64,000 nucleotides of DNA, taken from positions 943,514-1,007,513 of the forward strand of contig JAREIK010002637.1 in NCBI GenBank assembly GCA_029783825.1, read 5' to 3'. Source of the DNA: Sapria himalayana. Lineage: Eukaryota > Streptophyta > Magnoliopsida > Malpighiales > Rafflesiaceae. A program made the translations under genes and the position numbers. Within the stretch, counting starts at the first letter, position 1. Each line of letters begins with the position of its first letter. Below are positions 12,225 through 23,799 of this stretch, piece by piece. The notes under the pieces were generated by a model. It did no database searches. It saw only the letters and a list, made by a program, of their open reading frames with translations, and was not told the DNA's origin.

Positions 12225-13999
12225 TGGATGCCCTTTGAGTGATATAGAAATGGTGATATCCTGAGGCTCGATGAACAACATATTAAGAGGAAATGTGAGG
12301 CTGACAGTGGGAAGCAAGGTAACTTTGCTAGTTCATGTAGAGATATCCCAATTTTACTCAGAGATCAGGGAATGGAGTGACTCTCTGGGTGAATCACCAG
12401 AGACATCACCTAATCTTTCTAGTGATCTATATTTTCATGTTAGCCTGGATTCAATCAAGGGAAGAAAAAACTCTCAAGGATTTAAAGGAAGATGTACCAA
12501 CCATTTGTAGAGAACTATAACATCTAAGTTTTAGGAAGTAAGAGATTTATAGTAATTAGAAACAGGTATGAAGTATTAAGAAAAAAAAATACTCATTCTC
12601 ATAAGACATCATGAATTATGATCAACCCCTTAGATCCTAGACTTCTAGGGAAGTTAGGAAATCTAAGTGGTAAAAGGTATAACTACAAGGAAAGTTTCAG
12701 GGCTATACGAAAAGTATTTGATAGATTTCAACTTTTTTATAGAAATAAGCCATGATAGTTAAGTCTAAAGGGATTGGCAACACTATAGCAACTTGTATAA
12801 GTATCAACTTCTACAAGAGAACTAATTTAGTTCAATTTCTTTTGACATTTTGTTTAGAGTTTTAGTAGAAAATTTTTGATATCTTTTAGTTAGCAAAAAA
12901 AAATCTCCTTTTTATTTGTTCAAATAGTTCATATCTTTAGTAGTTTGGGTAGTTGGCAGTTCAGTTCTTGTCAATATACCTGTGAATGATATCTGGACTC
13001 ATCTATTTTTTACTACTTGAATGACTTGTGAACTTGCAGTGTCATAGACTAAAACTAATTATGATCTTTGTTCAAAGAAAAGTTATTTGGTCTATATGAA
13101 AAAAGGTAGTCAATGACATAGAGGAGAATCCTAAGGGTTAATAAATAATCAATTGAGTGAGTATATTAGGTTTATAGTGATGAAATAATGAGCTCTGCTA
13201 GTTTATATAGATAAATCTCAATTTAACTCTGAGATGAGAAAATTGAGTAATTATCTAGATAAATAACAAGTGATATCGCCTTAATCTTGAGATCAATGTC
13301 ATTGTGTTAGCTTAGATCTAATCAAGGAAACAGAAAACTCTCTAAGATTTAAGGAATGGGTACAAACTATTTTGTAGAGACTTGCAAACACCCATATCTT
13401 GAGAAGTAATGAGACCTAAAGTCTTTAAAATGGATATGAAGTATTAAGAAAAAAAAATATCCAATTCTTATAAGAAGGATCAAACTACTAGTAACCACTT
13501 AGAACTTTGATTTCTAGGGAAGCAAGGTTATCTAAGTGCTGAACTATGGGCAGAGATCCAAGGCAATATGATAAATGTTCTTGACTAATTTTAATTTTCT
13601 CTAGAATAAGTCATGATAAAAGAATCTACAAGAATGGGCTATTTCATAGTATTTCATGTCATTGTTTGTGTTTGAGAGAGAATTGATTCAGTCAAATTTA
13701 TCTTTGTAGATTTCTTTTAAATTTTTGCTTTGAGTTTTAGTTCTTTTATTTTCATTATTTTTAAATTGTTGCTGAAAATATTTTTCTGGTGGTTCAAATA
13801 TTGTAAATCTTTAGTAGTTAGGGTAGTTGGTAAATCAATTCTTGTAAATCTCTGTGTGAATGATATATATACTTACATCCATTTTTACTACTTGTATGAC
13901 TTGTGCACTTATAGTTTCATAGGCTAAAAATATTTATTATCTCTATTAGAAAGTATCAAATAAGAATGATTTAGTCTATATAGAAGAAGACAAACAAGT
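12225..13999 (+). repeat. Probable gypsy LTR, right part, tandemly duplicated
   Basis: Two diverged direct copies lie head to tail: about 12260-13110 and 13150-13990 (offset near 875). Shared landmarks are gaagtattaagaaaaaaaa (12570 and 13439), ttctagggaag (12649 and 13512) and tagtagtt(t/a)gggtagttgg (12940 and 13813), ending in tactacttg...cataggctaaaa. The tail just before 14000 looks like the end of Athila-type LTRs, where it leads into the TGGCGCC-GTTGCCGGGGA block. The short ORF at 12271-12510 lies in copy 1, is broken in copy 2, and is not a gene. Confidence 0.6.
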
Positions 14000-14003
14000 T
14001 TTA

Positions 14004-14026
14004 TGGCACAATTACTGGGGATTGAA
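14004..14026 (+). promoter_or_regulatory. gypsy-1 leader / primer-site region
   Basis: The text ATGGCACAATTACTGGGGATT is a decayed form of TTGGCGCCGTTGCCGGGGATT, the hallmark just inside the 5' LTR of plant gypsy elements. It fixes the start of the gypsy-1 internal region and its + orientation. Confidence 0.6.
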
Positions 14027-14459
14027 AAAAATGAGCAAAACAATATTTAGACAAAAGAGAGAAGCACTAGTTTAGACATATTTTTTGAAAAATTACAAAA
14101 AATATTATTTAATAGTAGTGTCTTTTGAAGACATTGAACCTTTTGAGCTTAATTGATATATATATATGCAAAATTTTATTTGGCGCCACTAATTCTATTT
14201 GATATTTGTGTATTTCAATTTTAAGAAGTAATTTATGCACAAGAAGCAAGAAGTATGTCTATTTCTATTAGATACTAAGATTGAACGAATATTGAGAAGA
14301 TAAATGAGAGTTAAAAGTGCAGAAATAATAGAAATGATAGATGAAAGTATGACTTTAATAGTAAACCACAAAATAGCAGAAAGACTTCAAAGGTAAGATA
14401 CCATGAAAGATTTATACAGACCAGCCATTCAAAGATGAAAGATTTATAAAGAATAACTA

Positions 14460-15680
14460 GTAGCGAAATTAGTTATTGAGGCAAACCATTTTGAGTTTAA
14501 ATTAGCTCTAATTATAATGGTGCAGCAGAATTAGCTTACATGACATCTATCATAGGATCCTAAAGAACACCTAGGTAGATTTTTGAGAATGGACCACACT
14601 ATAAAGCTGGATAGTGTTAGGCCAGAAGTAATCAAGCTACAACTTTTCTTATTTTCTCTAAGAGATATAGTAACCACATGGTTTTATCTTTGCCACATGG
14701 CTAAGTGAATACTTGAGAGGAGCTGATAGAACCATATTTGGGTATGTTATTTTTCTCATCCCTCATATTTGAAAGAAAATGGGAGATCAAAACTTTTAGA
14801 CAAGGGGATGTAGAAAGCCTATACACTGCTTGGGAAAGTTATGAGAGGCTGCGGAAGAGTTGTCCAATGCATGAAATAGATATGAAGACTCATGTGGACA
14901 TCTTTTACCACTCCATGAATTATACCTCTAAGGGTATAATTGATGTTGCCTACTATGGAGCTTTTATATAAAGAAGTTTAGAGAAAGGAAGCTAATCGAA
15001 AACCTTGCTAGATACAAAATGAGGGCTCCATCTGAATCATCAGGGAGTAGTAGCAGAGCTAGAGGGAGTGGAGTGATATAGATGAATAGAATGATCGCTA
15101 TTGAAGCCAAGTTTGATATGCTTATGCAGAGGCTAGGAAAACAAGAGAGAAGAATACACTCTACTCATGAGATTGGAGCAGTGGAAAGAGATAGAAATAG
15201 AAGCAATGCTGAGGGACAACTGGAAGATGGTTCCTATAAAGTTGAGGAGGCAAACTACTTGAATGAACAAAAGAATTACTATTTCAAGCCCAACCCCAAT
15301 CTACCAACACATTACACACTAGCATTGAGGAACCATAAGAACTTTTCTTATGGTGGAGGAGGACAACAGGGCCCAAGGTATGGGGAAGACAACAAGTAAG
15401 GGTATGCTCCACCAAAGTTCCAGTAGTAGCAGTACCAGGGAGGAAAGGAACAGAATTGAACATCATGTTCAAAAAAGGACCCAATCCTTTGAGGAGCAGA
15501 TGTTGTAGTTCATAGGGGGACAACAAGAGACTTCTTAACATCCATGAACAAAAATTTACTAAGTTGGAAGCTTTCAAGCTCAACAGACATGTTTCAAGCA
15601 AAAAACAAGCACTTCTCTCAAAAATCTTGAAACTCAAATAGGGAAACTAGCCCTAAATTTGTAAGGTCATAATGAAAATA
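14460..15680 (+). pseudogene. gypsy-1 gag relic
   Basis: The retrotransposon gag domain is visible as a conserved helical block: LRDIVTTWFYLCHMAK (about 14660-14705), then FRQGDVESLYTAWESYERL and CPMHEIDMKTHVDIFYHSMN up to DVAYYGAFI (14738-14971), the usual capsid core. A second stretch (15082-15399) continues with IEAKFDMLMQRLGKQER and glycine/asparagine-rich tail, as in Athila gag. Stops at 14971, 15080 and 15399 break it. The intact protein would form the particle shell. Confidence 0.8.
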
Positions 15681-16099
15681 CTTTTTCTAGTGATACCAAG
15701 AGGAATCCAAGAGACTATATGGGTGTAAAGCTCGGATATTGGAAGGAATTGGAGAGCATGGAATCAAAAAAAAAGTAGAAATAAGAAGTACAACTTAGAG
15801 AGGACTGTAGAAGAAGCTGAAGGATTGGTGCAGCAGCAGCTGCAAGATGAGGAAAGAGCCAAGAAGTTGAAAGAAAAAGTTCAAGTATATGGTACTTAAG
15901 TTCCATTCTCTTAGAGACTATAAAAGGCTAGAGTAGAGGAGCAGTTCTTCAAGTTTTTGAAGATATTCAAGAAAATGGAAATCAACCTACCTTTTTAGAG
16001 GAAGTAGCTAGTTGTCACTTTATGGCAAGTTTCTAAATGACAAATTAAGTAAAAAAAATTGTTGAAGGAGTGGTGAACCTAACTGCCACTTAAAGTTCA

Positions 16100-16450
16100 G
16101 TCATCTAAAGGAGTATACCAGAGAAAATGAAGGATCCAAGATGTTTCACCATTCCATGCACCATTGGGGAAGTTAAATTCAAGATAACACTTTGTGATTA
16201 AAAGACTAATCTGATGCTTTTGTCTACAAATCACAGATAGGACTATGGTTAAACCTAAAGGGGTCTTAGAAGATGTGCTTGTCAAGGTTGAAAAGTTTGT
16301 TTTTCCTATTGACTTTATTATACTAAATATGGAGGAGGACTCACAAGCTCCACTATTACTAGGAAGACCATTCCTTGCAATTGGAACTGGCTTGATAGAT
16401 TTGTAGGAGGGAGTGCTTACTCTCAAGGTTAGAAATAAGATAGTTTTTCA
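16100..16450 (+). pseudogene. gypsy-1 aspartic protease relic
   Basis: The block KPKGVLEDVLVKVEKFVFP, then FIILNMEEDSQAPLLLGRPF and AIGTGLIDL (about 16245-16405) is the typical Athila-type retropepsin region. The upstream active-site segment reads CFTIPCTIGEVKFKITLCD and then a stop, where intact relatives have D-x-G-(A/S)-S. The catalytic motif is therefore lost by mutation and frame change. The intact enzyme cuts the polyprotein. Confidence 0.85.
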
Positions 16451-16899
16451 ACCTTAACAAGAGCCTTGGTCAACTAGATATTGATGTTCATAATGACATG
16501 TTAGTAGAAAATATCAGCCCCAACAGTTATGAACTAAAAAATGATGGTAATATTCCACTTTCAATCAATACAAATGAGATGAATTTTCAGGTAACTGGGA
16601 ATGTTGATTCTAATTTTCTACCTTCTAGTTCTAAGTCTACAAAATCTATTTTGAGTCTAAATGAAAATAGTAATGAAAATTCCTACATCAATGAAGACAA
16701 GAGATAAGTACAAAAGGGTTAAATTTAAAAGAATTACCCAATCATTTGAAATATACTTTTTTAGAATTAGAAAAGGCTAAACTTATGATTTCTACTATAT
16801 TGACTGAAATTGAAGAACAAAAGTTATTGAAGGTCTTAAGGGAATATAAGGAAGAGACTGCTTAGTCCATCAATCTATAAAAGATTTGAAGGGTTTCAG

Positions 16900-18060
16900 T
16901 CCATCAATCTATATGCATAAACTTTTGCTGAAGGATAATGCAAAGGGTGGTTCATAAAAAGGGTGTTTTCATTGTGATCAAAAATGAAAAAATGAGCTAT
17001 TTCCACCAGAAATATGATAGGATGAAGAGTGTGCCTAGATTATAAAATATTAAACATAATAACCATGAAAGATTATTTTACATTGCCCTTCATTGATCAG
17101 ATGTTGGACAGGCTTATAGAACATTCTCACTCTGATTTTCTTGATAGATATTCAAGATATAACAAAATTTTCATTGCAGTGAGGACCAAGAGAAAATTAC
17201 ATTTACATGCCCTTATGGTACCTTTAATTTTAGAAGGATATCACTTGGGTTATGTAATACTCTAGTTATATTTTAAAGATGCATGATGTCAATATTCTCA
17301 AATTTGATAGAAAATGTTATGAAGATATTCATTGATAACTTCATATTGTATGGATCTAGTTTAGATCATCCCCTACATTATTATCGAAATAGTACTTCAA
17401 AGTTGCAAGAATAACCATTTAGCCTTGAATTGAAAAAAAATATTATTCTATGGTAACAGAAGGCATTGTCGTTAGGCACAAATTTTTTGCAGCTAGTTTA
17501 AAAGTTAACCAAGCAAAGGTTTTCATAATCAAAACTTTTTTACCTCCCATAATAGTGAAGGGGATTAGAAGTTCCTTGAGGCAAGCTAGATTTTATAGAA
17601 AATTCATTAGAGACTTCTCAAAAATATCAAGACCATTATGTAGATTGCTAGATAATGACACATAGTTTAACTTTGATGAGTCTCACCAATCTGCATTTGA
17701 TGAGATTAGAATCAAACTAGTTGAAGCTTCAATAATAACCACACCATACTCAAATAGTATATTTAAGATCATGTGTGATACTAGTTATTTTGTAATTGGG
17801 GTTGTATTAGGATAAAGACTATACAAGATATTCAGGATCATCTACTATGCTAGCAAAACTTTCAATGAATCTTAAAAAAATTATTACCCTACTAAAAAGG
17901 AGATGCTAGCCATGGTTTTTACATGTGAAACATTTAGGTTGTATATTTTGGGTTCTCATGTTATGATACATACTAATTTTGTAGTAATTAAATATCTAAT
18001 GACAAATAAGGAAACTAAGCCAAGATTGATCAGATGAGTACTATTATTTGCAAGAATTAA
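16900..18060 (+). pseudogene. gypsy-1 reverse transcriptase and RNase H relic
   Basis: RT fingers/palm start: CLDYKILNIITMKDYFTLPF and DQMLDRLIEHSHSDFLDRYS (17029-17165). The palm catalytic box appears in another frame as KIFIDNFILYGSS (about 17325-17360), with asparagine at the second aspartate of the usual (F/Y)xDD. The connection region follows (ARFYRKFIRDFSKISRPLCR, 17580-17650), then RNase H-like sequence with KKEMLAMVFTCETFRLYIL (about 17895-17955). Frameshifts and stops separate the parts. The intact enzyme copies element RNA into DNA and removes the RNA strand. Confidence 0.85.
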
Positions 18061-18399
18061 ATTTTGAAATAAATGATAAAAGGAGTTGTGACAATGTGAT
18101 AGGTGATCTTGTCAATAATGGAAATAACTATTATAAATGAAGAAGAATCTGAAGTCATTGAAATTTTTCTAGACGAGCATCTATTTTAGCTATCATTATA
18201 GATTACATGGTATATTGATATAGTGAATTACCTAACTTGTGGAGTTATTCCACTGTGATTCAGTTTCCAAGAGAGGAAAAAGTTAATAACTGATAGTAGA
18301 TACTACACTTGAGTTGACCCATAGTTAATCAAAAGATTAGTTGCTATTATTATTAGAAGGTGCATGATAGAAAGTAAACAAGGAAAAATATTGAAGGAT

Positions 18400-19545
18400 T
18401 ATCATGCATCACCATATGGGCGGTATTTTTTTAGTGGATAAAATAGCTCACAAAATTCTCCAATCAAGATTCTACTCGCCAACTGTCTTTGAGGATTGTG
18501 TTGAATGGGTCGAGTTGTGTGATCAATGCCAAAGAATATGAAATATTAGCAAAATGAATGAAATGCTTCTATAAGGTATATTAGTGGCACAAATTTTTGA
18601 TGTAGGGGGGATACATTTATTGGGACCTCTCACCTTCTCATGGAAATATATACATACTACTAGTTCTGGATTATGTATCAAAGTGGGTTGAAAAAACTAC
18701 TTGTCCAAGGAATGATGCTAATATAGTAATGTGTTTCATGCAAAAGAATATTTTAAGCATATTTAGAATACCTAGAGATGTCATAAGTGATGGAGCAAGC
18801 CAATATTTCCAATAAGATCTTTGATAAACTTATAAGCAGATATGGGATTAACCACATATTGAGTTTGGCTTATCATCCTCAAACTAATGGTAAAGCTGAA
18901 ATTTCTAATAGGGAGATTATGAGAATTCTAGAAAAAAACTATGAGATCAAGCAGAAAATAATAGTCCTTAAAGCTTGATGATGCACTATGGGCTTACATA
19001 ACTGTATTTAATACTCTCATTAGAATGTCCCCATATTGAATTGTCTTTGGGAAACATTGTCATCTACCTCTATAATTTGAATACAAAGTAATGTGGGTCA
19101 TCAAGCAATTGAATTTTGACTTCAAAGCTGCTAAAGAAGAAAGATTACTCCAAATTAATGAGTTAAAGGGGTTGAGAAATGAAGCCTATGAGAGTGCAAG
19201 AATCTAAAAGGATAAAACAAATAAATAGCATGATCAAAAGATTATGAGGATGGAATTCAAGGTAGAAGATCAAGTTATGTTGTTCAACTCCAGACTAAAA
19301 CTATTTCTAAGAAAGCTGAAGTCAAAATGGAGTGGTTCATATATTATAGTAACAAGTACAACCTTTGGGATAATAAAGTGAGAACTAGTACTATAGAAGA
19401 GTTTAAAGTTAATGGCCAAAGACTGAAGTACTACCTTAGTAGTAAATGAGTCTAGACAATATGGAATTTTTATAGAGAGAAATATTATTGAAGTAAGGAG
19501 ATCAAGCAGCAAAATCCAATTAAGGACTAAAAACTACACAGCTTA
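18400..19545 (+). pseudogene. gypsy-1 integrase relic
   Basis: Pieces of a retroviral-type integrase occur in order: a zinc-binding region ending WVELCDQCQRI (about 18505-18540; a CxxC half), the core domain fragments near 18600-18960 (HLLGPLTFSWKYIH; the 18787-18978 segment with [20 protein letters not shown], normally YHPQTNGQAE, holding the third catalytic acid), WAYITVFNTLIRMSPY (about 18990-19035), and the C-terminal tail to RTKNYTAYG (about 19545). Many stops. The intact protein inserts element DNA into the genome. Confidence 0.85.
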
Positions 19546-20640
19546 TGGGAGTTTGTTTTGAACGTTTTAATTCATTTCTTCTTATTTCTTTTAAGTAGTT
19601 TAGAATTTACTATTAATTTTTTTTATTCTTATTGAGTTGTTTGCAAAGTTTTACAAATCCGAGAATAATTTAACAAAAATGAAAAGTTGACTAAAAAATA
19701 ACCTTCGAGTTACAAGGGAAGATCTAACTACAAGAGGGAGTATTCTCTTTTCATAAGAATTCAATTTTAAAAAGATGTGTGATTTTAAGCTTGGTGGAGT
19801 AAAATTTAAGAAACCTAGGGAAAGATAGTCTTGATCGGGGTATTTATTTGGACATTTTCATGAAAATGAAGAACTAATACATGTTACATTTGTTAAGAAG
19901 CATGCAGGGCTTTAAAGAATAAAATTGTAGTGTTGTTTATTCAATCAATCATAAGGAGGGATAATTTCTATTACGATAGACTTGCATAGGCCATGACAAG
20001 AAAATTCGCTGACTTTACTTTTGGTCGCAACATAGTTTCTGATGTTGCGCCAATAATTAGAAATGTTTACAAGGAAATCTATCGTCGCAACTCAATTGTG
20101 CCGTGACACCAATTTTTAGGACTTAAAATAGTTTAGTGTCGCAACACAATTCATGTTTTCACTATAGAGTTAGATCATTTTGTTTTAAATACAAAATGAT
20201 AAAAAATTATGTTGCGACCAAAAGAATTTTGTCGTGACGAGGCCATTATGTCACAACAAAGAATAGTAAGAAATCGATCAAGTCATGATAAACAAAAATT
20301 AGGTCTCCAAGGTTACTATAAATCATGACATTCTTAGGCATGACATGACATAAAACAAAAAGTGATCCTACAGTAAAAATTAAATGAAGTTTTTTTGGTT
20401 AAATGAACAACATAATTTTAAATACAAGCCTAGACTTTAAAAATAAATTTTGTGGGCTGAAACTAAGTCATTATGTGTGAACTTGAATTTCGAGCCCAAC
20501 ACCAAGATTAAAAAAAATAATGAAAAGCCACAAACAATTTTATTTCTTTCCTTTCCAGCCCAACAAACTCATCACTCTTTGCATTTCATTCAAACCTAAA
20601 ACCCTAGCATTCCCTTTTCCTGATAACTCCATTTCCTAAA
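19546..20640 (+). other. Non-coding spacer between gypsy-1 pol and the second ORF
   Basis: No gene. Between 20020 and 20300 the word GTCGCAAC/GTTGCGAC occurs several times in both orientations with TGTCACAAC and GTCGTGAC variants, resembling the gtcatgac-rich minisatellite at 7840. From about 20520 a stretch ending ACCCTAGCATTCCC looks like a leader before the next reading frame. A fragment of LTR may be hidden here, but I see no clear match to 7489-8608. Confidence 0.4.
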
Positions 20641-22105
20641 CTAAATAGTTGAGAACCAGAGCTTTGCTCCTAATCTAACTAAGATCATAGAAGAGCATGA
20701 ACAACAATAAGAGCAACAAATGGAGGAGCTTTGTTCTCCAACTAAGACAAATTCATTGGGTGAACTAGAAGCTCCTATTGACTCAAAGCCGATGGTAAAA
20801 GGAGAAAGGAAGAGGAAGAGGGTTGAGACAAATGAGGAGTCTGAAGAGGAAGGTGAAACATTCATTTTTGATGAAGCACAACCTAGAAAAAATACTACTA
20901 TGAGAAATGTTTTATCGGAGAGAGGGGGTTTAGGAAATGTATCCCATCCTTAGAAAAGAAAATAGAGCAACCAAGTTGGACATTTTTCTGCGAGCACCAG
21001 AGGTCAGGGTATGCTACTCTAGTAAAGGAGTTCTACTCTAATTTGGTGGCAAGAAAAAAGAAAACTATTTATATCAAAGAAGTATGGGTTGCATTTGGGA
21101 AGTAAATCATAAATGAACTATACCAACTCGAGCATCAAAAGCATGGGTCCAACCCCAAGATGATGATGGACAACCTAGCAAAATCATGACAAAATTTTCA
21201 AAAGACTAATAATTGGAAAATGGAAGTGGAAGAGGAGCAAGCAAAAAGTACACGAGTTAATAAACCTAGGAGATCTTACATAAAAGGCTAAGGTTTGATT
21301 CTATTTCATTTCATCTATTATAGTTCCAATTAAACATGTTTGCTCAATTAGAGACCAGAAGTATAGCTACTGTATGTCATCTTGAAGGGGTACAAGAAAA
21401 ATATTTGGATAATCATATAGACCTCGTTATTAGGGTACCATAAGGGTAACAGAAGAGGGGTGATGCCCCCACCAAACATTAATCACCAAGTTGTGCCTTG
21501 AAACAGGGGTGAAAAGGAGATGGAGAAAAGAAATCTACCCAAGGATCTCTCCTCTGACTTTGACAAGGGTAATCAAGGGGTCAAGGAATAAAAAGTAAAA
21601 AAAAGTAGTTGTAGCCAAGGAAGACTCTAAGGAAGGAGATATCAAGAGAGACTTTGAATAGTTCCTAGAAGAAGTTCATACTCATATGATATTAAAGACT
21701 TGACAACATGAAGAGGAATAAGCCCCCACTTCTATTGGAATAGAGCCTGCACCACCAGAAGAGAGAAGTCATCTTGTGTACTCTCCACCCCAAATTATAA
21801 CATAGTGAGGGAAAGGAACGAAAGCCCTAGAAGGGAGGAAAGAAGCTCAAAAATAATGGGGATGTTGATCTCCATGAAAAAAAAAATATGGAAGAAATAG
21901 AAAAGAAGTGAGAAATTAACTAGAAATTAGGAAAGACACTTGTGAAATAGAGCTTACAAGAAGAGATCAACAATGGGATGAGTTTTTAAGTTAAAAAGAT
22001 CAAGAGTAGAAGGAAGCCTGAGATAGAAAGGAGGAAATAAGCTCATAAATAATGAAAATATTGATATCCATGAAAAAAGATATGGAAGAAAGAAAAAAAA
22101 TGGGA
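20641..22105 (+). pseudogene. Plant transposon protein domain relic, copy 2
   Basis: The best readable part (20720-20953) is acidic/basic: EELCSPTKTNSLGELEAP, then KGERKRKRVETNEESEEEGE. Shifting frame, TLVKEFYSNLVARKKKTIYI, EVWVAFGK and INELYQLEHQKHG follow (about 21015-21145), a pattern I associate with the Pfam 'putative plant transposon protein' (Transposase_32) domain of Athila-like elements. The rest to 22105 parallels 3861-4815 and 6682 onward, with an internal duplication of the segment with tcataaataatg...atccatgaaaaaa (21850 and 22045). Biochemical role unknown. It lies downstream of gypsy-1 integrase on the same strand, so it is probably part of that element. Confidence 0.55.
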
Positions 22106-22290
22106 AATCAACTAGAGAGAGAGAGAGAGGGAGGGAGGAAAAGAGAGAGAGAAAGAGAGAGATGGAGGCAGGGTGGGAAGAGAGGGAAAGGGGTGGAGGG
22201 AGTGGAAAGAGTGATACAAGAGAGGGGAGAGAAAGAGAGAGGGAAGGTCAAGGAGCGGGAGAAAGAGGGGGGGGAGGGGGGGAAGGGAGG
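22106..22290. repeat. Purine-rich array 2 (short)
   Basis: Starts in the word aactaga of the preceding relic and continues as gagagagaggg-type purine sequence to gaagggaggga, after which AT-rich DNA resumes. Purines are again on the + strand. Pyrimidine-strand openness and the 22052-22330 reading frame are by-products. Confidence 0.9.
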
Positions 22291-23799
22291 GATTATTTTA
22301 ATGTATGATATATGTTGGGGTCTGGAATAGTCTGATATATAATATTAATATTTAAAGTTCATTTATTTAATAATATTATTTATTTTAAATATATTATTTT
22401 AATGTTTTTCCAATGTGTGCGTGAGTAGTGGGCAAAACAAGTTACCTAGTCTTTGAACATGACTCCACATCCAATGAAAGTCATGACTCACATCATCCCT
22501 CTTCTCTTGAGTGTCGATTAGCGGTAGATGATAGTAGTGGGCAAAACATTACTTGAGTCTTAACTCTCAGGTCTTAGCTCATGCACTCCCCTCATAACTT
22601 GCATTGCACCACATGCATCACGCATTAGGCATAGCGGTAGATGACAGTATGCACCATCACACCACAAGTGAGCAGTGAACTTCTGCTTGAGTGCTTGACA
22701 TCTCGTTGACAATTGATTGTGATTTGTGACTCATTAGTCATTAACTCATTATTGACTTAGCGTTATTGTAATTTGCAAATTGTTATTGAATTTCAATATA
22801 ATATTTATATTATTAATTTAATAAATACTTAAATTCAATATTAATTATTGAATTGATTGTGTACATTATTATTTGATAAAATATTATCAAATTGATATTG
22901 TAAATTGTTATTTGTTAAAATATTATCAAATTGATATTGTAAATTATTATTTGTTAAAACGTTATTGAATTGATATTATAAATTATTATATTGTTTATTG
23001 GTGTCAAATTGCTAAAATTTTAATATTATTGTTATCAAATACTATTACTAACTAGTAAATATTATTGAATTTTGATGTCATTAAAATGTTACAATGTTTA
23101 TTTTTGTTAAGTTGTTTAATTAATAAATTGTTAAATTTTTAAATTTAACAATTTTGCAATTATTATTGTTATTGTTAAATTATTAAATTTAACAATATTA
23201 TACTACATTACTATAAGACTATATTATTGTTATATTGTTAATGTTATTGTTATTCTTGTTATCTTTTATTACTATTGCTATTTATTATTCATATAGAGTT
23301 TTGTTAAAAGTTATTGATTATTCTTATTAATTTACCTTAATAGTTAATTATTGATATTTATAATTTCTCATTCAAAAGAGGCATTGTTATTGATTATTCA
23401 TATCCAAGCATCTAGATCTCATCACTACAAGGCTCATAATCAAAATGATAGGCTAGTATTAGTTAAATTGTTGATGTTTATAAGTTTATTACATGTCGTG
23501 ATTTAAAAGAAAAGTAATTTGCTAATTTTAGGTATTTATATTTTAATGGTTTTTCTCTAATTGTAGGTTATTATGATTTTATATTTTAGTCTTTATTCTT
23601 CTAAAGTTTTTTCTTATAATCATTATTGCAATTTTTTTGCATTTAATTATTTTTAGATTGAAGTAAGTCTTGAGATGCCTCAGCTAATCCACCTTTGATT
23701 AGAAGTGTCTGGGAGCAATATAGTATAAATTCTTAAGAATTACCAACATTGGTAAATTAAAATGAAACTCTTCCTTCTATAGATTTGTGTGTTGACCAA
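22291..23799. other. AT-rich DNA upstream of hAT-C; 39-bp repeat
   Basis: No gene seen. 22420-22700 is a less AT-rich patch holding the repeated phrase gcggtagatgayagta (about 22520 and 22632) and repeated agtgggcaaaaca (22427 and 22535). 22852-22990 holds about 3.5 copies of a 39-bp unit (attgatattgtaaattrtta...tattatca). The remainder is simple TTATTG-rich sequence. It may be the 5' part of the hAT-C element or an unrelated spacer. Confidence 0.5.
22852..22990. repeat. 39-bp AT-rich tandem repeat
   Basis: The word attgatatt recurs at 22891, 22930 and 22969, exactly 39 bases apart, with matching flanks (ttgttaaaatattatca type). Confidence 0.85.

Larger units (their letters stand above)
14000..19545 (+). 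mobile_element. gypsy-1: Athila-like Ty3/gypsy internal region
   Basis: gag, protease, reverse transcriptase, RNase H and integrase segments follow in Ty3/gypsy order (integrase last), all on the + strand. Each is broken by stops and shifts. The 5' LTR is represented by 7489-8608 plus 12225-13999. No 3' LTR is recognised downstream; the sequence instead leads to the plant transposon protein relic (20641-22105) and is cut by a purine array. The family copies itself through RNA and a virus-like particle; this copy cannot. Confidence 0.85.

Noticed and set aside
12271..12510. 79-codon frame with an unusual serine-rich sequence
   Set aside because: It lies in the first LTR duplicate; the second duplicate at about 13150-13390 has stops in the same frame, so no constraint.
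22052..22330. 92-codon basic frame
   Set aside because: Most of it is the short purine array read in one frame.
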